From positions 62,001 to 126,000 of the forward strand of contig CAZKTA010000004.1 of the NCBI GenBank assembly GCA_964555645.1: a stretch of 64,000 nucleotides of DNA, read 5' to 3'. The DNA comes from DTLC01 sp964555645. Lineage in GTDB: Bacteria; Verrucomicrobiota; Verrucomicrobiia; Limisphaerales; DTLC01. Below are positions 18,045 to 26,809 of the stretch, piece by piece (within the stretch, counting starts at the first letter, position 1; every line of letters begins with the position of its first letter). Below the pieces are notes generated by a model. That model saw only the letters and a program-made list of their open reading frames with translations. It was not told the origin of the DNA and ran no database searches. A program made the position numbers and the translations under genes.

Positions 18045-18653
18045 CTTGACTGAAAAGATTTTTGGAAGCCGCCAGTGCCATATTATCGGTCTATTCTCAT
18101 GTCGTTTCAAAAGCATCATATCGGCTATGCTGCCCCCTATAAACGTTTATTTATTCCTGAGCCGTCAAATTCCACGTGCGCACAAACAAAACGAACAATA
18201 AGTTGGAGCCGGAAGCTTTTGTCAGGCCTGTCCAGCGCGCCTAAAAATCGGGCTGGTTAGCTCTTTGAGACTCTGGAAATGCAAAGTTCGGTTTGGCGTG
18301 GTTTGCTTTGTTCCGTTGCGACAACAACGCGTCGCGCGTATGCGAGGTGAAATGGAATTTGGGCTCCGGCCGAGCCGGTTTGCAGTGGGATCTTTAGTTT
18401 GTTCGACGCCGACGCGGACTTTAGTGAGCGACTTTTTCAGTCCTGCATGTGACCGGATTGCACTACATACACTGAGCCGAGCTGTGGGTGCTGCATGGCA
18501 AACGCAGTGAATTTGTGGCTGTGACACAGCGTGGCACTCTAATTCGTTAACGATTCAGACGCCTTGGGCCCGGTTGCCTGCGCGCACAAAATTTGTGTGT
18601 CATTTGACAAGACGCGATTTCAGTTCTAGCTTTGACATAAAAGTTACAAAATA
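18045..18653. other. Divergent intergenic region, 609 bp
   Basis: This separates rlmN (minus) from the giant secreted protein (plus). No coding stretch with protein character is seen on either strand. Two TTTGACA words lie near the right end, one of which may be a -35 element. Confidence 0.5.
18604..18632 (+). promoter_or_regulatory. Possible sigma-70 promoter of the giant repeat protein
   Basis: TTGACA at 18604-18609 is a perfect -35 hexamer. A 17-base spacer leads to TAGCTT at 18627-18632, a weak -10. The start codon follows about 20 bases later. The spacing is ideal, but the -10 matches poorly, so this is only a candidate. Confidence 0.25.
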
Positions 18654-21600
18654 ATGAGATTTCATTTAGTTGGCCGCGCAACTGCGCGATTGGGGGTAGG
18701 GAATTTGGTGCTCGCAGGGTTGATTCTCGGTGCTGGCTCACTCAACGGTTCCTATCCGTTTTTTGACAACTTTGAGTCTGGTCTGGGCAACTGGAGCGCA
18801 GGTGGCACATGGGGCTTGACAACCGTGCGCTATGCATCGGCTACGCGCTCGGTTACGGATAGTCCGGGCGCCTTCTACACAAATAACACTGACGCGGCGT
18901 TGACCTTGGCTGGTTCGATCGGCTTGGTGGGCGCAACGCGGCCTGCGTTGAGTTTCTTCCACCAATACGCGTTGGAAACCGGCTACGATTTCGGGCGCGT
19001 TGAAGTCTCCACCAACGGCGGCGCAACCTGGCTGCCCACGCCGCTGGCTGCTTACACCGGCAACCTCGGCACGATGAGCCGCGAGCAACTGGACCTCTCG
19101 GCCTACACCGGGCAGGCGAACGTCCGCATCCGCTTCCGGCTCGTTACTGACAGCTCGGTGGTCATGGACGGCTGGTATGTGGACGACGTGCTTATTGCCC
19201 AAGCGCCCCCGCCGGTCACGCTCAGCGCCACGATGACCAACCGCAATTCAGCGGCCCTCGCCTGGACCGCCTCTGCTGCACCGGATTTCGCCGCCTACCG
19301 ACTTTACCGTGCGATGTCACCCGGCGTGGACTGGCGCACCGCCGGGGTTGTGGCCGAGGTTTCGCTCGCAAGCACGACCAACCTGACTGACATCACACTC
19401 AGCCCGAAAACGACCTACTACTATCGCTTGGCCGTGGTCAGCACCAATGGCCTGCTCACACTCGGCAACGAAATCGCCGTCACGACGCATCCGGGTATGG
19501 ACTATCCGTTTGTGGACAACGGTGAGGGCGGGCCGAACACATGGATCGCCGACGCGCCCTGGGCGTTGACCACCGAGCAGTCTGCCTCGCCCACGCGCGC
19601 CTGGAGCGATTCACCGGGCACGAACTACGCCAACGGCATTCCGTCGCAATCACTGACGCTGGCCGCGCCGTTGTTTCTTGCCGGCAACGCTGTGTCGCCG
19701 GTGCTCTCGTTCAACCATAAATACGACTTTGCCTCCGGCGATTCGGCCAACGTGGAAATCTCGACCAACACCGGCGCAAGCTGGGTCACTCTCGCCAGCT
19801 TCACTGGCACGGCCACCAACACATGGCAGCGCGGGCGCATCAGTCTGGCCGCTTACACCAACGCCACGGTGCTCATCCGTTTCCGCATCACCACCGATCC
19901 CTCGGCCAACGCAGATGGCTGGTATCTGGACGACATTTCAGTGGCTGAGGCGCCCACGGTTGTCAACGCGCCCGTGCTCGATCAGGTCACCTCGCACTCG
20001 ACCCGCGTCAGTTGGCCGGCCAACACCAACCAGTTCTTTTCCCATTACGCCATCTTCCGGTCCACCGCGCCGGGCGTCGGCATCAACTCGGCGCTTGTCG
20101 CCACCATCAGCAACCGCGCCACGACCAGCCTCGTGGACACCAACCTCGCGCTCGACACGGTCTATTACTACCGCGTTTATGCGGTGAACCCGTGGGGCAC
20201 ATTCTCCCCGGACAGCCCCACCGAGAGCAGCACGCGCACGCTCAATAACCCGCTGCCGTTTGGCGACGGCTTCGAAGACTCGTTGCAATCGTGGAATCTG
20301 ACCGGCACGTGGGGACGCGCCACCAACCACGCCCGCAGCGGCGTCGCCTGCCTGAGCGATTCACCCGGATTCAATTACGGCAACAACTCCGATTCCTCCG
20401 CCCAAACCGCGGTGAACCTGGCGGGGAGCACCTGGCCGGTATTGAAGTTCTGGGACAGGTTCCGGCTGGCGGACGGGGACTGGGCGCGGGTTGAGGTTTC
20501 GACCGATGGCAGTGGTTGGACGCCAGTGTATGGTGCTTGGGGAGTGCGGGAGAGCTGGCGCGAGCAGCAGATTGACCTCTCGCCGTGGAAGAACCAGAGC
20601 AACCTGCGCATCCGTTTCCGGCTGATCACCGACGGGAGCACCACCGAGGACGGCTGGAGCATAGACGATGTGGTGGTGGCCGAGCAGGCGCCTGTGGCGG
20701 TGAGCCTGCCGTTTGTGGAGGGCTTTGAGTCGGGGCTGAGCAACTGGCTGGCGTCGAGCTGGGCTGTGGACACGAACAGTCCCTACGAAGGCAACTTAGC
20801 GGTGCGGGACGTGCCTGGGCGGATGAACCCGGACACAAGTTATGCGCTGGTGTTGGGCGGGGAATTGAACCTGAACAACGCGGTGAATCCGCAGTTGGTG
20901 TTCTGGGTGCGTGGGCAGTTGTGGTATCGGTCGCGTTTCCGGGTGCAGTATTCGACCGATGGCGGGTTGAGCTGGCCGGAGTTGACGGGGCTGAACTATG
21001 ACTGGAATGCGGGCTGGACGCGGATGCAGGTGAGCTTGCAAGGCCTGATCAACCAGACCGTGCGGCTGCGGTTTGTGACGTGGTGCGAGTGGGGCAGCGC
21101 ACCGGCCCAAAGCCTCTGGCTAGACAAGGTCGTCATCGAGGAGATGCCGGCGGCGGTGACGCTGGCCGCGCCCGTGCCGGGGCTGCGCACGGTGAATCTG
21201 ACCTGGACGCCATCGACGCTGGGCACGGCGTTCAAGCGTTATGAGGTGCGGCGTTCGACTGGTCCGAATGTGACGTGGGACTCGACGTTGATCGGCAGCT
21301 TCACCAACGCGGCGGTGACGAATCTCACTGACACCGGCCTGAGCATCGGGGCAACTTACTATTACCGCGTCTTTACGGTGGACACCAACGATGTGTTCAT
21401 TCCGTCCAACGAGCGTTCGACGACGACCGTGCCGGTGTTGTTGCCGCTGACGGATGCGTTTGACACGACGGCGCAGTGGGTGACGACGGGTAGTTGGGGT
21501 ATTGCGCCCAGCGGGCGCACCGGCACCTGCCTGAGCGACTCGCCGACCGGGGATTACGCCAACAGCACCGACACGTATGCGATGACGGCGGTGAACCTGG

Positions 21601-24416
21601 CGGGGAGCACCTGGCCGGTATTGAAGTTCTGGGACAGGTTCCGGCTGGCGGACGGGGACTGGGCGCGGGTTGAGGTTTCGACCGATGGCAGTGGTTGGAC
21701 GCCAGTGTATGGTGCTTGGGGAGTGCGGGAGAGCTGGCGCGAGCAGCAGATTGACCTCTCGCCGTGGAAGAACCAGAGCAACCTGCGCATCCGTTTCCGG
21801 CTGATCACCGACGGGAGCACCACCGAGGACGGCTGGAGCATAGACGATGTGGTGGTGGCCGAGCAGGCGCCTGTGGCGGTGAGCCTGCCGTTTGTGGAGG
21901 GCTTTGAGTCGGGGCTGAGCAACTGGCTGGCGTCGAGCTGGGCTGTGGACACGAACAGTCCCTACGAAGGCAACTTAGCGGTGCGGGACGTGCCTGGGCG
22001 GATGAACCCGGACACAAGTTATGCGCTGGTGTTGGGCGGGGAATTGAACCTGAACAACGCGGTGAATCCGCAGTTGGTGTTCTGGGTGCGTGGGCAGTTG
22101 TGGTATCGGTCGCGTTTCCGGGTGCAGTATTCGACCGATGGCGGGTTGAGCTGGCCGGAGTTGACGGGGCTGAACTATGACTGGAATGCGGGCTGGACGC
22201 GGATGCAGGTGAGCTTGCAAGGCCTGATCAACCAGACCGTGCGGCTGCGGTTTGTGACGTGGTGCGAGTGGGGCAGCGCACCGGCCCAAAGCCTCTGGCT
22301 AGACAAGGTCGTCATCGAAAACTCGCCCCCGCCGGTCACCTTGGCCGCGCCCACCGATATCACGCCCAATTCGATGCGCCTGACCTGGACCGAAACGACG
22401 ATCCCGAACTTCAAGGCGTATCGGGTCTATCGCTCGGAGTCGCCCGAACCGACCGAAAGCGCGACACTGGTCGCAGTCATCACCAACCGCGCCACCACTA
22501 CATTCACCGACAGCGGGTTGATGGCGCGCCGGACCTATTACTACCGCGTCTATCTCAACAACGAGAACGACACGAGCGTCGGCTCGAACCAGTCGTCCGC
22601 CATGACGACGGGTGTGGGACTGCCCTTCGCCGATGGCTTTGAAACCAACCAGTCCGGCTGGACGTTCACCGGCACGTGGTCGCGCGCGGCGGGCATCGGT
22701 CGCAACGGCTCGTGGGCTTTGCAGGATTCGGCGGGCGACTATCCCAACAACGCCAGTCACTACGCGCAGTTCGCAGTGGATTTGCGCGGTCTCAACTGGC
22801 CGGTGCTGCGGTTCTGGGACCGGCACGCCTTCGCCGACAACGACTGGGGTCGGCTCTTCGTCTCAGGCGATGGCGGCGCGAACTGGACCTGTGTGTATGG
22901 CGTCTCGGCCACGCGCACGGACTGGGCCGAACAGGCCATTGACCTGTCGCCGTGGAAAAACTCCGGCCAGGTCTGGCTGCGTTTCCAGGTTAACAGCGAC
23001 GGCGGCACGCAAAACGACGGATGGTATGTGGACGACGTGTCGCTGGCCGAGCACGTGCCTGCCGCCATGGTGTATCCGTTCCACGAGAACTTCGAGTCCG
23101 GCCTGGACAACTGGCTGCGCGCATCATGGACGTTGGACACCAACTTGCCCTATGCCGGGCAGGTTGCGGTGCGCGACACCGTGCCGCCGCGCATGCCGCC
23201 CGACGCGCAATTGGTGCTCGCGCTGGGCCGCCAGTTGAACCTGAGCAATGCCGTGAACCCGGCGCTGACCTTCTGGTTGCGCGGGCAGCTTTGGTATCGC
23301 AGCCGCTTCCGCGCGCAAGCCTCGACCGACGGCGGCCTCAACTGGAGCGACCTGGTGGCTTTGAACAACGACTGGAACCAGAACTGGACGCGCATGCAGG
23401 TGCCGCTCACGACCTACACCAACCGCAGCATCCGCCTGCGCTTCATCGTGTGGAGCGAATGGGGCACCGCACCGGATCAGGATTTGTTCCTCGACAACAT
23501 TGGCATCGGCGAACCCGCCCCCGGCGCGCCCACGCTGGCCGCGCCCGCAAACTTCACCATCGTCGGCGTTTCACGTCCGACACTGGTTGTGAGCAACGCC
23601 GTGGATTTCCAAGGCGACCCGCTGACGTATCGCTTCGAGGTCTATGCCGACCCGGCGCTCTCGCAGGTCGTCGCGCAAGTGCCGGCCATTGCGTCCGGCC
23701 CGCTCACAACCAGTTGGCAGGTGGACACCGACCTGCCCAACAACACGCAATTTTGGTGGCGCAGCCGCGCCACCGACGGGACGAACACCGGCCCGTGGAT
23801 GACCACGGCGACGTTCTACGTCAACGAAACCAACCGCCCGCCCGTCGCGCCGGTCATTGCTGGCCCGCCGCCGGGCTTGATGCTGACCAACCTCGACGTG
23901 CTGCTGCTCTGGTGGCCGTCGGCAGGTGATCCGGACGAAGGCGACCGCGTAGTGTCCTACAACATTCAGGTTGCGGACAATCCGGCGTTCGCGCTGCCGG
24001 TGATCAACGCCACGAATATTCCGGCCATCGAACTGCCGCCGGGCACAAACTGGGTGCTCAGCCTGCCGCTGAACAGCCTGCCCGGTGCGCAGAACTTCGT
24101 CTGGCGCACGCTCTATCACTGGCGTGTCAGCGCCCAAGACCAGCGCGGGCTTAGTTCGGCGTGGTCGGCGGCCTGGCCGTTGCAATACGGCCCGCCTGCG
24201 CCGCGCGCCGGCACCATCACTGCCATCCGACGTGAACCGGATGGGAAGGTGACGTTGGAATGGACTGGCGCAGCCGGGTTCGTTTACGTCGAGTTCTCGC
24301 AGACATTGGACCCAGCGCAATGGTACACAGTGGCTGGGCCGTTGCATGGCACAAATTGGACATTTAGGCCCGTGCCAGGCATCCCAATTGGCTTTTACCG
24401 GCTCCGTGCTCAGTAA
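18654..24416 (+). CDS. Giant secreted repeat protein: jelly-roll modules alternating with FnIII domains
   Basis: The 1920-residue protein begins with a signal-peptide-like segment (GVGNLVLAGLILGAGSLNGS). About eight jelly-roll modules of roughly 150 residues follow, each with FESGLGNW-type starts, VEVSTNGGATW centres and DGWYVDDV-type ends. Five or so fibronectin type III-like segments (RLTWTETTIPNFKAYRVYRS, then TYYYRVY) come between them. The C-terminus is a strand-rich tail ending in GFYRLRAQ, a form common at the end of verrucomicrobial exported proteins. Such proteins are probably outside the cell and bind or scaffold glycans or cells; no catalytic residues are recognised. Residues about 586-829 and 979-1222 are identical. 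The gene is visibly more GC-rich than its neighbours. Confidence 0.88.
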   Translation: MRFHLVGRATARLGVGNLVLAGLILGAGSLNGSYPFFDNFESGLGNWSAGGTWGLTTVRYASATRSVTDSPGAFYTNNTDAALTLAGSIGLVGATRPALSFFHQYALETGYDFGRVEVSTNGGATWLPTPLAAYTGNLGTMSREQLDLSAYTGQANVRIRFRLVTDSSVVMDGWYVDDVLIAQAPPPVTLSATMTNRNSAALAWTASAAPDFAAYRLYRAMSPGVDWRTAGVVAEVSLASTTNLTDITLSPKTTYYYRLAVVSTNGLLTLGNEIAVTTHPGMDYPFVDNGEGGPNTWIADAPWALTTEQSASPTRAWSDSPGTNYANGIPSQSLTLAAPLFLAGNAVSPVLSFNHKYDFASGDSANVEISTNTGASWVTLASFTGTATNTWQRGRISLAAYTNATVLIRFRITTDPSANADGWYLDDISVAEAPTVVNAPVLDQVTSHSTRVSWPANTNQFFSHYAIFRSTAPGVGINSALVATISNRATTSLVDTNLALDTVYYYRVYAVNPWGTFSPDSPTESSTRTLNNPLPFGDGFEDSLQSWNLTGTWGRATNHARSGVACLSDSPGFNYGNNSDSSAQTAVNLAGSTWPVLKFWDRFRLADGDWARVEVSTDGSGWTPVYGAWGVRESWREQQIDLSPWKNQSNLRIRFRLITDGSTTEDGWSIDDVVVAEQAPVAVSLPFVEGFESGLSNWLASSWAVDTNSPYEGNLAVRDVPGRMNPDTSYALVLGGELNLNNAVNPQLVFWVRGQLWYRSRFRVQYSTDGGLSWPELTGLNYDWNAGWTRMQVSLQGLINQTVRLRFVTWCEWGSAPAQSLWLDKVVIEEMPAAVTLAAPVPGLRTVNLTWTPSTLGTAFKRYEVRRSTGPNVTWDSTLIGSFTNAAVTNLTDTGLSIGATYYYRVFTVDTNDVFIPSNERSTTTVPVLLPLTDAFDTTAQWVTTGSWGIAPSGRTGTCLSDSPTGDYANSTDTYAMTAVNLAGSTWPVLKFWDRFRLADGDWARVEVSTDGSGWTPVYGAWGVRESWREQQIDLSPWKNQSNLRIRFRLITDGSTTEDGWSIDDVVVAEQAPVAVSLPFVEGFESGLSNWLASSWAVDTNSPYEGNLAVRDVPGRMNPDTSYALVLGGELNLNNAVNPQLVFWVRGQLWYRSRFRVQYSTDGGLSWPELTGLNYDWNAGWTRMQVSLQGLINQTVRLRFVTWCEWGSAPAQSLWLDKVVIENSPPPVTLAAPTDITPNSMRLTWTETTIPNFKAYRVYRSESPEPTESATLVAVITNRATTTFTDSGLMARRTYYYRVYLNNENDTSVGSNQSSAMTTGVGLPFADGFETNQSGWTFTGTWSRAAGIGRNGSWALQDSAGDYPNNASHYAQFAVDLRGLNWPVLRFWDRHAFADNDWGRLFVSGDGGANWTCVYGVSATRTDWAEQAIDLSPWKNSGQVWLRFQVNSDGGTQNDGWYVDDVSLAEHVPAAMVYPFHENFESGLDNWLRASWTLDTNLPYAGQVAVRDTVPPRMPPDAQLVLALGRQLNLSNAVNPALTFWLRGQLWYRSRFRAQASTDGGLNWSDLVALNNDWNQNWTRMQVPLTTYTNRSIRLRFIVWSEWGTAPDQDLFLDNIGIGEPAPGAPTLAAPANFTIVGVSRPTLVVSNAVDFQGDPLTYRFEVYADPALSQVVAQVPAIASGPLTTSWQVDTDLPNNTQFWWRSRATDGTNTGPWMTTATFYVNETNRPPVAPVIAGPPPGLMLTNLDVLLLWWPSAGDPDEGDRVVSYNIQVADNPAFALPVINATNIPAIELPPGTNWVLSLPLNSLPGAQNFVWRTLYHWRVSAQDQRGLSSAWSAAWPLQYGPPAPRAGTITAIRREPDGKVTLEWTGAAGFVYVEFSQTLDPAQWYTVAGPLHGTNWTFRPVPGIPIGFYRLRAQ
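20409..21139 (+). repeat. Internal tandem duplication, copy 1 (731 bp)
   Basis: This stretch appears identical, base for base, to 21588-22318, at an offset of 1179 bp. It codes for one and a half jelly-roll modules of the giant secreted protein. The frame is kept, and the segment between the copies codes for an FnIII domain and the start of the next module. Confidence 0.93.
21588..22318 (+). repeat. Internal tandem duplication, copy 2 (731 bp)
   Basis: This is the second copy of the 731-bp unit. Identity begins at the GCGGTGAACCTGGCGGG word and ends at GTCGTCATCGA. The sequences diverge sharply outside these limits: GAGATGCC after copy 1 and AAACTCGC after copy 2. Confidence 0.93.
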
Positions 24417-25386
24417 TTTTCGGCGTCGGCTGTATTGGGTGCATACAGTTGAATTGTGTGGTGAGCGAATCAGTGCTCGAAAAGCAATCTGCGCTAATGC
24501 TTCGCCAGCGCCGTTTATACAAGCGGGAGTTTTTGTGACGAAGAATTGTTGGTGATTACACCGGTTTTCTGCCCGCGATGAAATCCCCGGTTTAGCACAC
24601 GCATCCAATTAACCATGTTTGATGCGCCTCTGCGCACAATAAAGGGGGTTGCAGCACGTCGGTCGAATTCAACGGGTCCGTATTGGCCGAGTACTCGTGC
24701 TTATCCGTCATGCCGCGCGCGGGCTAATGTGGTTTGCAAAGCTAAACGCCGTGAGTGCATTGGGCTAGCTCAGTTCTCGCCCGTCTGCAGTGCCGTAGCG
24801 ACCTGAGCTGGCCTCGGAGGCAATTTATGGTGTTTGAAACCACAGCACGAGCATTGCTGTGGCTAAGCCAGCCGCAGTCGGCGCTCTACCAGGGATAAAA
24901 TGAAATGGTTAGCGCTTGCTTACCCTTTGCCTGACCGAATCCGTCAACCAAAGAATACTTCGAACCACGTGTCTGGCGGCCTTTGCATGATCTTTGCGCC
25001 ATAGCCACGTCAATGCCAAGAGGCGCAACAACAATAAAGGCAACTTGCAAACCGTAAAAACCGCTTATGCCAACCCCTTAGCGCAACCTAAACTCCCAGT
25101 TTACATTTGGTAGAGGTAAGCAGGATGAACAGGTGTGGGCGGCTTTTTAGGTCGGGCGCGGATAACAGCGTGCGCGAGGCGGCCCAGACCTGCATCGCAC
25201 AGAAAAGAATCGTGAGCCAACGTCTCATACCGTTACCTGCACCAGGGTCTATGAAACACCAAACTCCGCCAATTCAAATCCACTCTGGCAATCTTGTCTC
25301 GTCAACACAAGGCCAGCCGTCGGCGGCCGTCCACAGCATAACAATCGAAATACTAGTGACATCCCGACGCTACCGGCTTTAAGAGG
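24417..25386. other. Gene-poor stretch of 970 bp
   Basis: No intact gene is seen. A hairpin with 8-bp arms (CCACAGCA and TGCTGTGG, 24840-24862) lacks a T-run and is not a terminator. Short open stretches occur on both strands but none resembles a known protein. The region borders decayed genes and is probably eroded DNA. Confidence 0.5.
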
Positions 25387-25976
25387 TCACTCGACCTTAA
25401 GGCCGAGCGAAACCACGTCCTGCACATCGGCAGGAACAAATTCCCACTCGGCGAGTAAAGCGCCGATCTCGAATCGTGGTTGTTCCTTTGGCTCGCCCAC
25501 TGTTGTGGGCCGTGTGTCACCGACGACTTGGCCGTCCGCAGCCTACCGAAACAGAAAGACGCCGCCGGGCTTTTCTTCGATAACGATCATGGCAGTGGCT
25601 CCGAGTGGTTCGCGCAGGTCCGCCCACCTATCGATCCAGGTGGCAAACCGCCATAGCGTTTGACCTTGGGTTCGGTTTCGCCGCCGGTGATTTTGGCTGT
25701 TAGGTGGTTAGGCTTATTCACGGATTGGTTATCCCAGCGTTGGGGTGGCTTTTAACGATGGGGCGCCCATCAGAATCGATTGCTTCAAAATGCACGTGCT
25801 GCCCTTGTTTCAGGTCTGCCAAGTCGCTCAGGGGCAGACTGAACTGGTGTGTGTTGTCGGCCGACCGATGCACGCCAGGATGCAATTACCTTGGATCTCG
25901 GGCTAAGCTATTTTTGCCCGTGCTCTAATGGCAGCTCTGCTGTGGTTGCGCCGCCACCGATGTCACCTAAACCTTT
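25387..25976 (-). pseudogene. Decayed reading frame behind the Rhs remnant
   Basis: On the minus strand protein-like text can be followed through several frames. First comes GDIGGGATTAELPLEHGQK, broken by TAG at 25908-25910. Next, after a shift, come DNTHQFSLPLSDLADLKQG and HVHFEAIDSDGRPIV (about 25880-25742). After another shift there is NKPNHLTAKITGGETEPKV. After a third shift there is WRFATWIDRWADLREPLGA and VIEEKPGGVFLFR, an in-frame TAG (25543-25545), then PRFEIGALLAEWEFVPADV and a final TGA at 25387. It lies directly behind an Rhs C-terminus. It could be the continuation of that protein or a separate cognate gene such as an immunity protein; no family is recognised. Confidence 0.7.
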
Positions 25977-26410
25977 TTACGACTGGCTGCGTGACGTCGG
26001 GGCAGCCTTTACGGCTAGCCTCAGACCCATAACCTGTGCGATGAGCCAGTGTGCCGTTGACAACTGTATTGACTGGCTCCAGGCATTCTGTAGCTTGGCC
26101 AGCGTCCCAAAACTCAAAACCGCTGCCAGCCGCCCGAGACTGTAGCCAGCGCATAGGTTGCCCAAGTGCTGGTAGTAAAGCACAATCTCGATGGCTCGTT
26201 CTGCTCCAGCCCAGCCAGACCCGCCTCTACCAAAGCACGCTGGTCCAGAAACAGCACGTCCATGCCAGCATACACCACCACCGCATTGATGATCGAGGCA
26301 ATGCTGGTGGTGGCGTACGCCTCGCGTTAGGGTAAGGTAGCCTGATGGATCCTGGCAGTTGATAGGGTTATTCCGACAATATGTACTTGGGCAGAGGCTG
26401 GATAGATCAG
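25977..26410 (-). pseudogene. Remnant of an Rhs-repeat protein C-terminus
   Basis: The minus strand reads TYCRNNPINCQDPSGY, the hallmark NNP..DPSG end of the RHS repeat-associated core domain. Just after it a frameshift is evident: the text continues better in another frame as AYATTSIASIINAVVVYAGM and DVLFLDQRALVEAGLAG, a hydrophobic tail. The first frame resumes as AERAIEIVLYYQHLGNLCAG and LRLAVKAAPTSRSQS before TAA at 25977. Upstream of 26410 no Rhs repeats can be followed, so the large N-terminal part is gone. Rhs proteins are large secreted or surface toxin carriers; this one is non-functional. Confidence 0.65.
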
Positions 26411-26809
26411 TCGCGACTTTTATAAGACCTCTACAATTGTTTCTGCAAGCAGCAAGGTTGTTATAAGCTGCGTTGCCGGTTGAATGCGCACCCGCTTTTG
26501 TGAAGAGACTAAAAAATCCGCGCACTTCCCTTCTCGCTCTTGTTTCAGCAGTGCGAAAGTACATGTTGGGTGGAAACAAAACATTGGCTGTTTTGCGCAG
26601 GGGTCAATACTGTGGTCAATGCCGTGTTTGCTGGCGTATAGCGCAGCGGCCTAAAAAGGTTGTGTGGCAAAAGACCCGGATACCTTACAAGGCTCCGACT
26701 CAGAAGCGGTTTGGTCACCGAATTTTTCAGTGAGAGATTTGAGCAGATTGTGGTTTGAGCTTTTTCGTTCGTATGAGTCCGGAAAAGCCCGCATGAACGG
26801 TTCGGAATT
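26411..26809. other. Non-coding or eroded stretch between Rhs remnant and beta-helix gene
   Basis: About 400 bp lie between the recognisable Rhs tail and the end of the next gene. The minus-strand frame stays open to 26579, but its residues do not resemble Rhs repeats. Nothing else is supported. Confidence 0.45.

Noticed and set aside
23571..24608. Minus-strand open frame of 345 codons
   Set aside because: It lies antisense to the end of the giant secreted protein, is rich in Arg and His as expected from a shadow of a GC-rich gene, and has no motif.
24840..24862. Hairpin with 8-bp arms considered as a terminator of the giant repeat gene
   Set aside because: It lies over 400 bp beyond the stop codon and lacks a T-run on either side.
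24895..25090. Minus-strand open stretch considered as a transposase relic
   Set aside because: About 60 codons stay open, but the translated text shows no catalytic motif and no terminal repeats were found.
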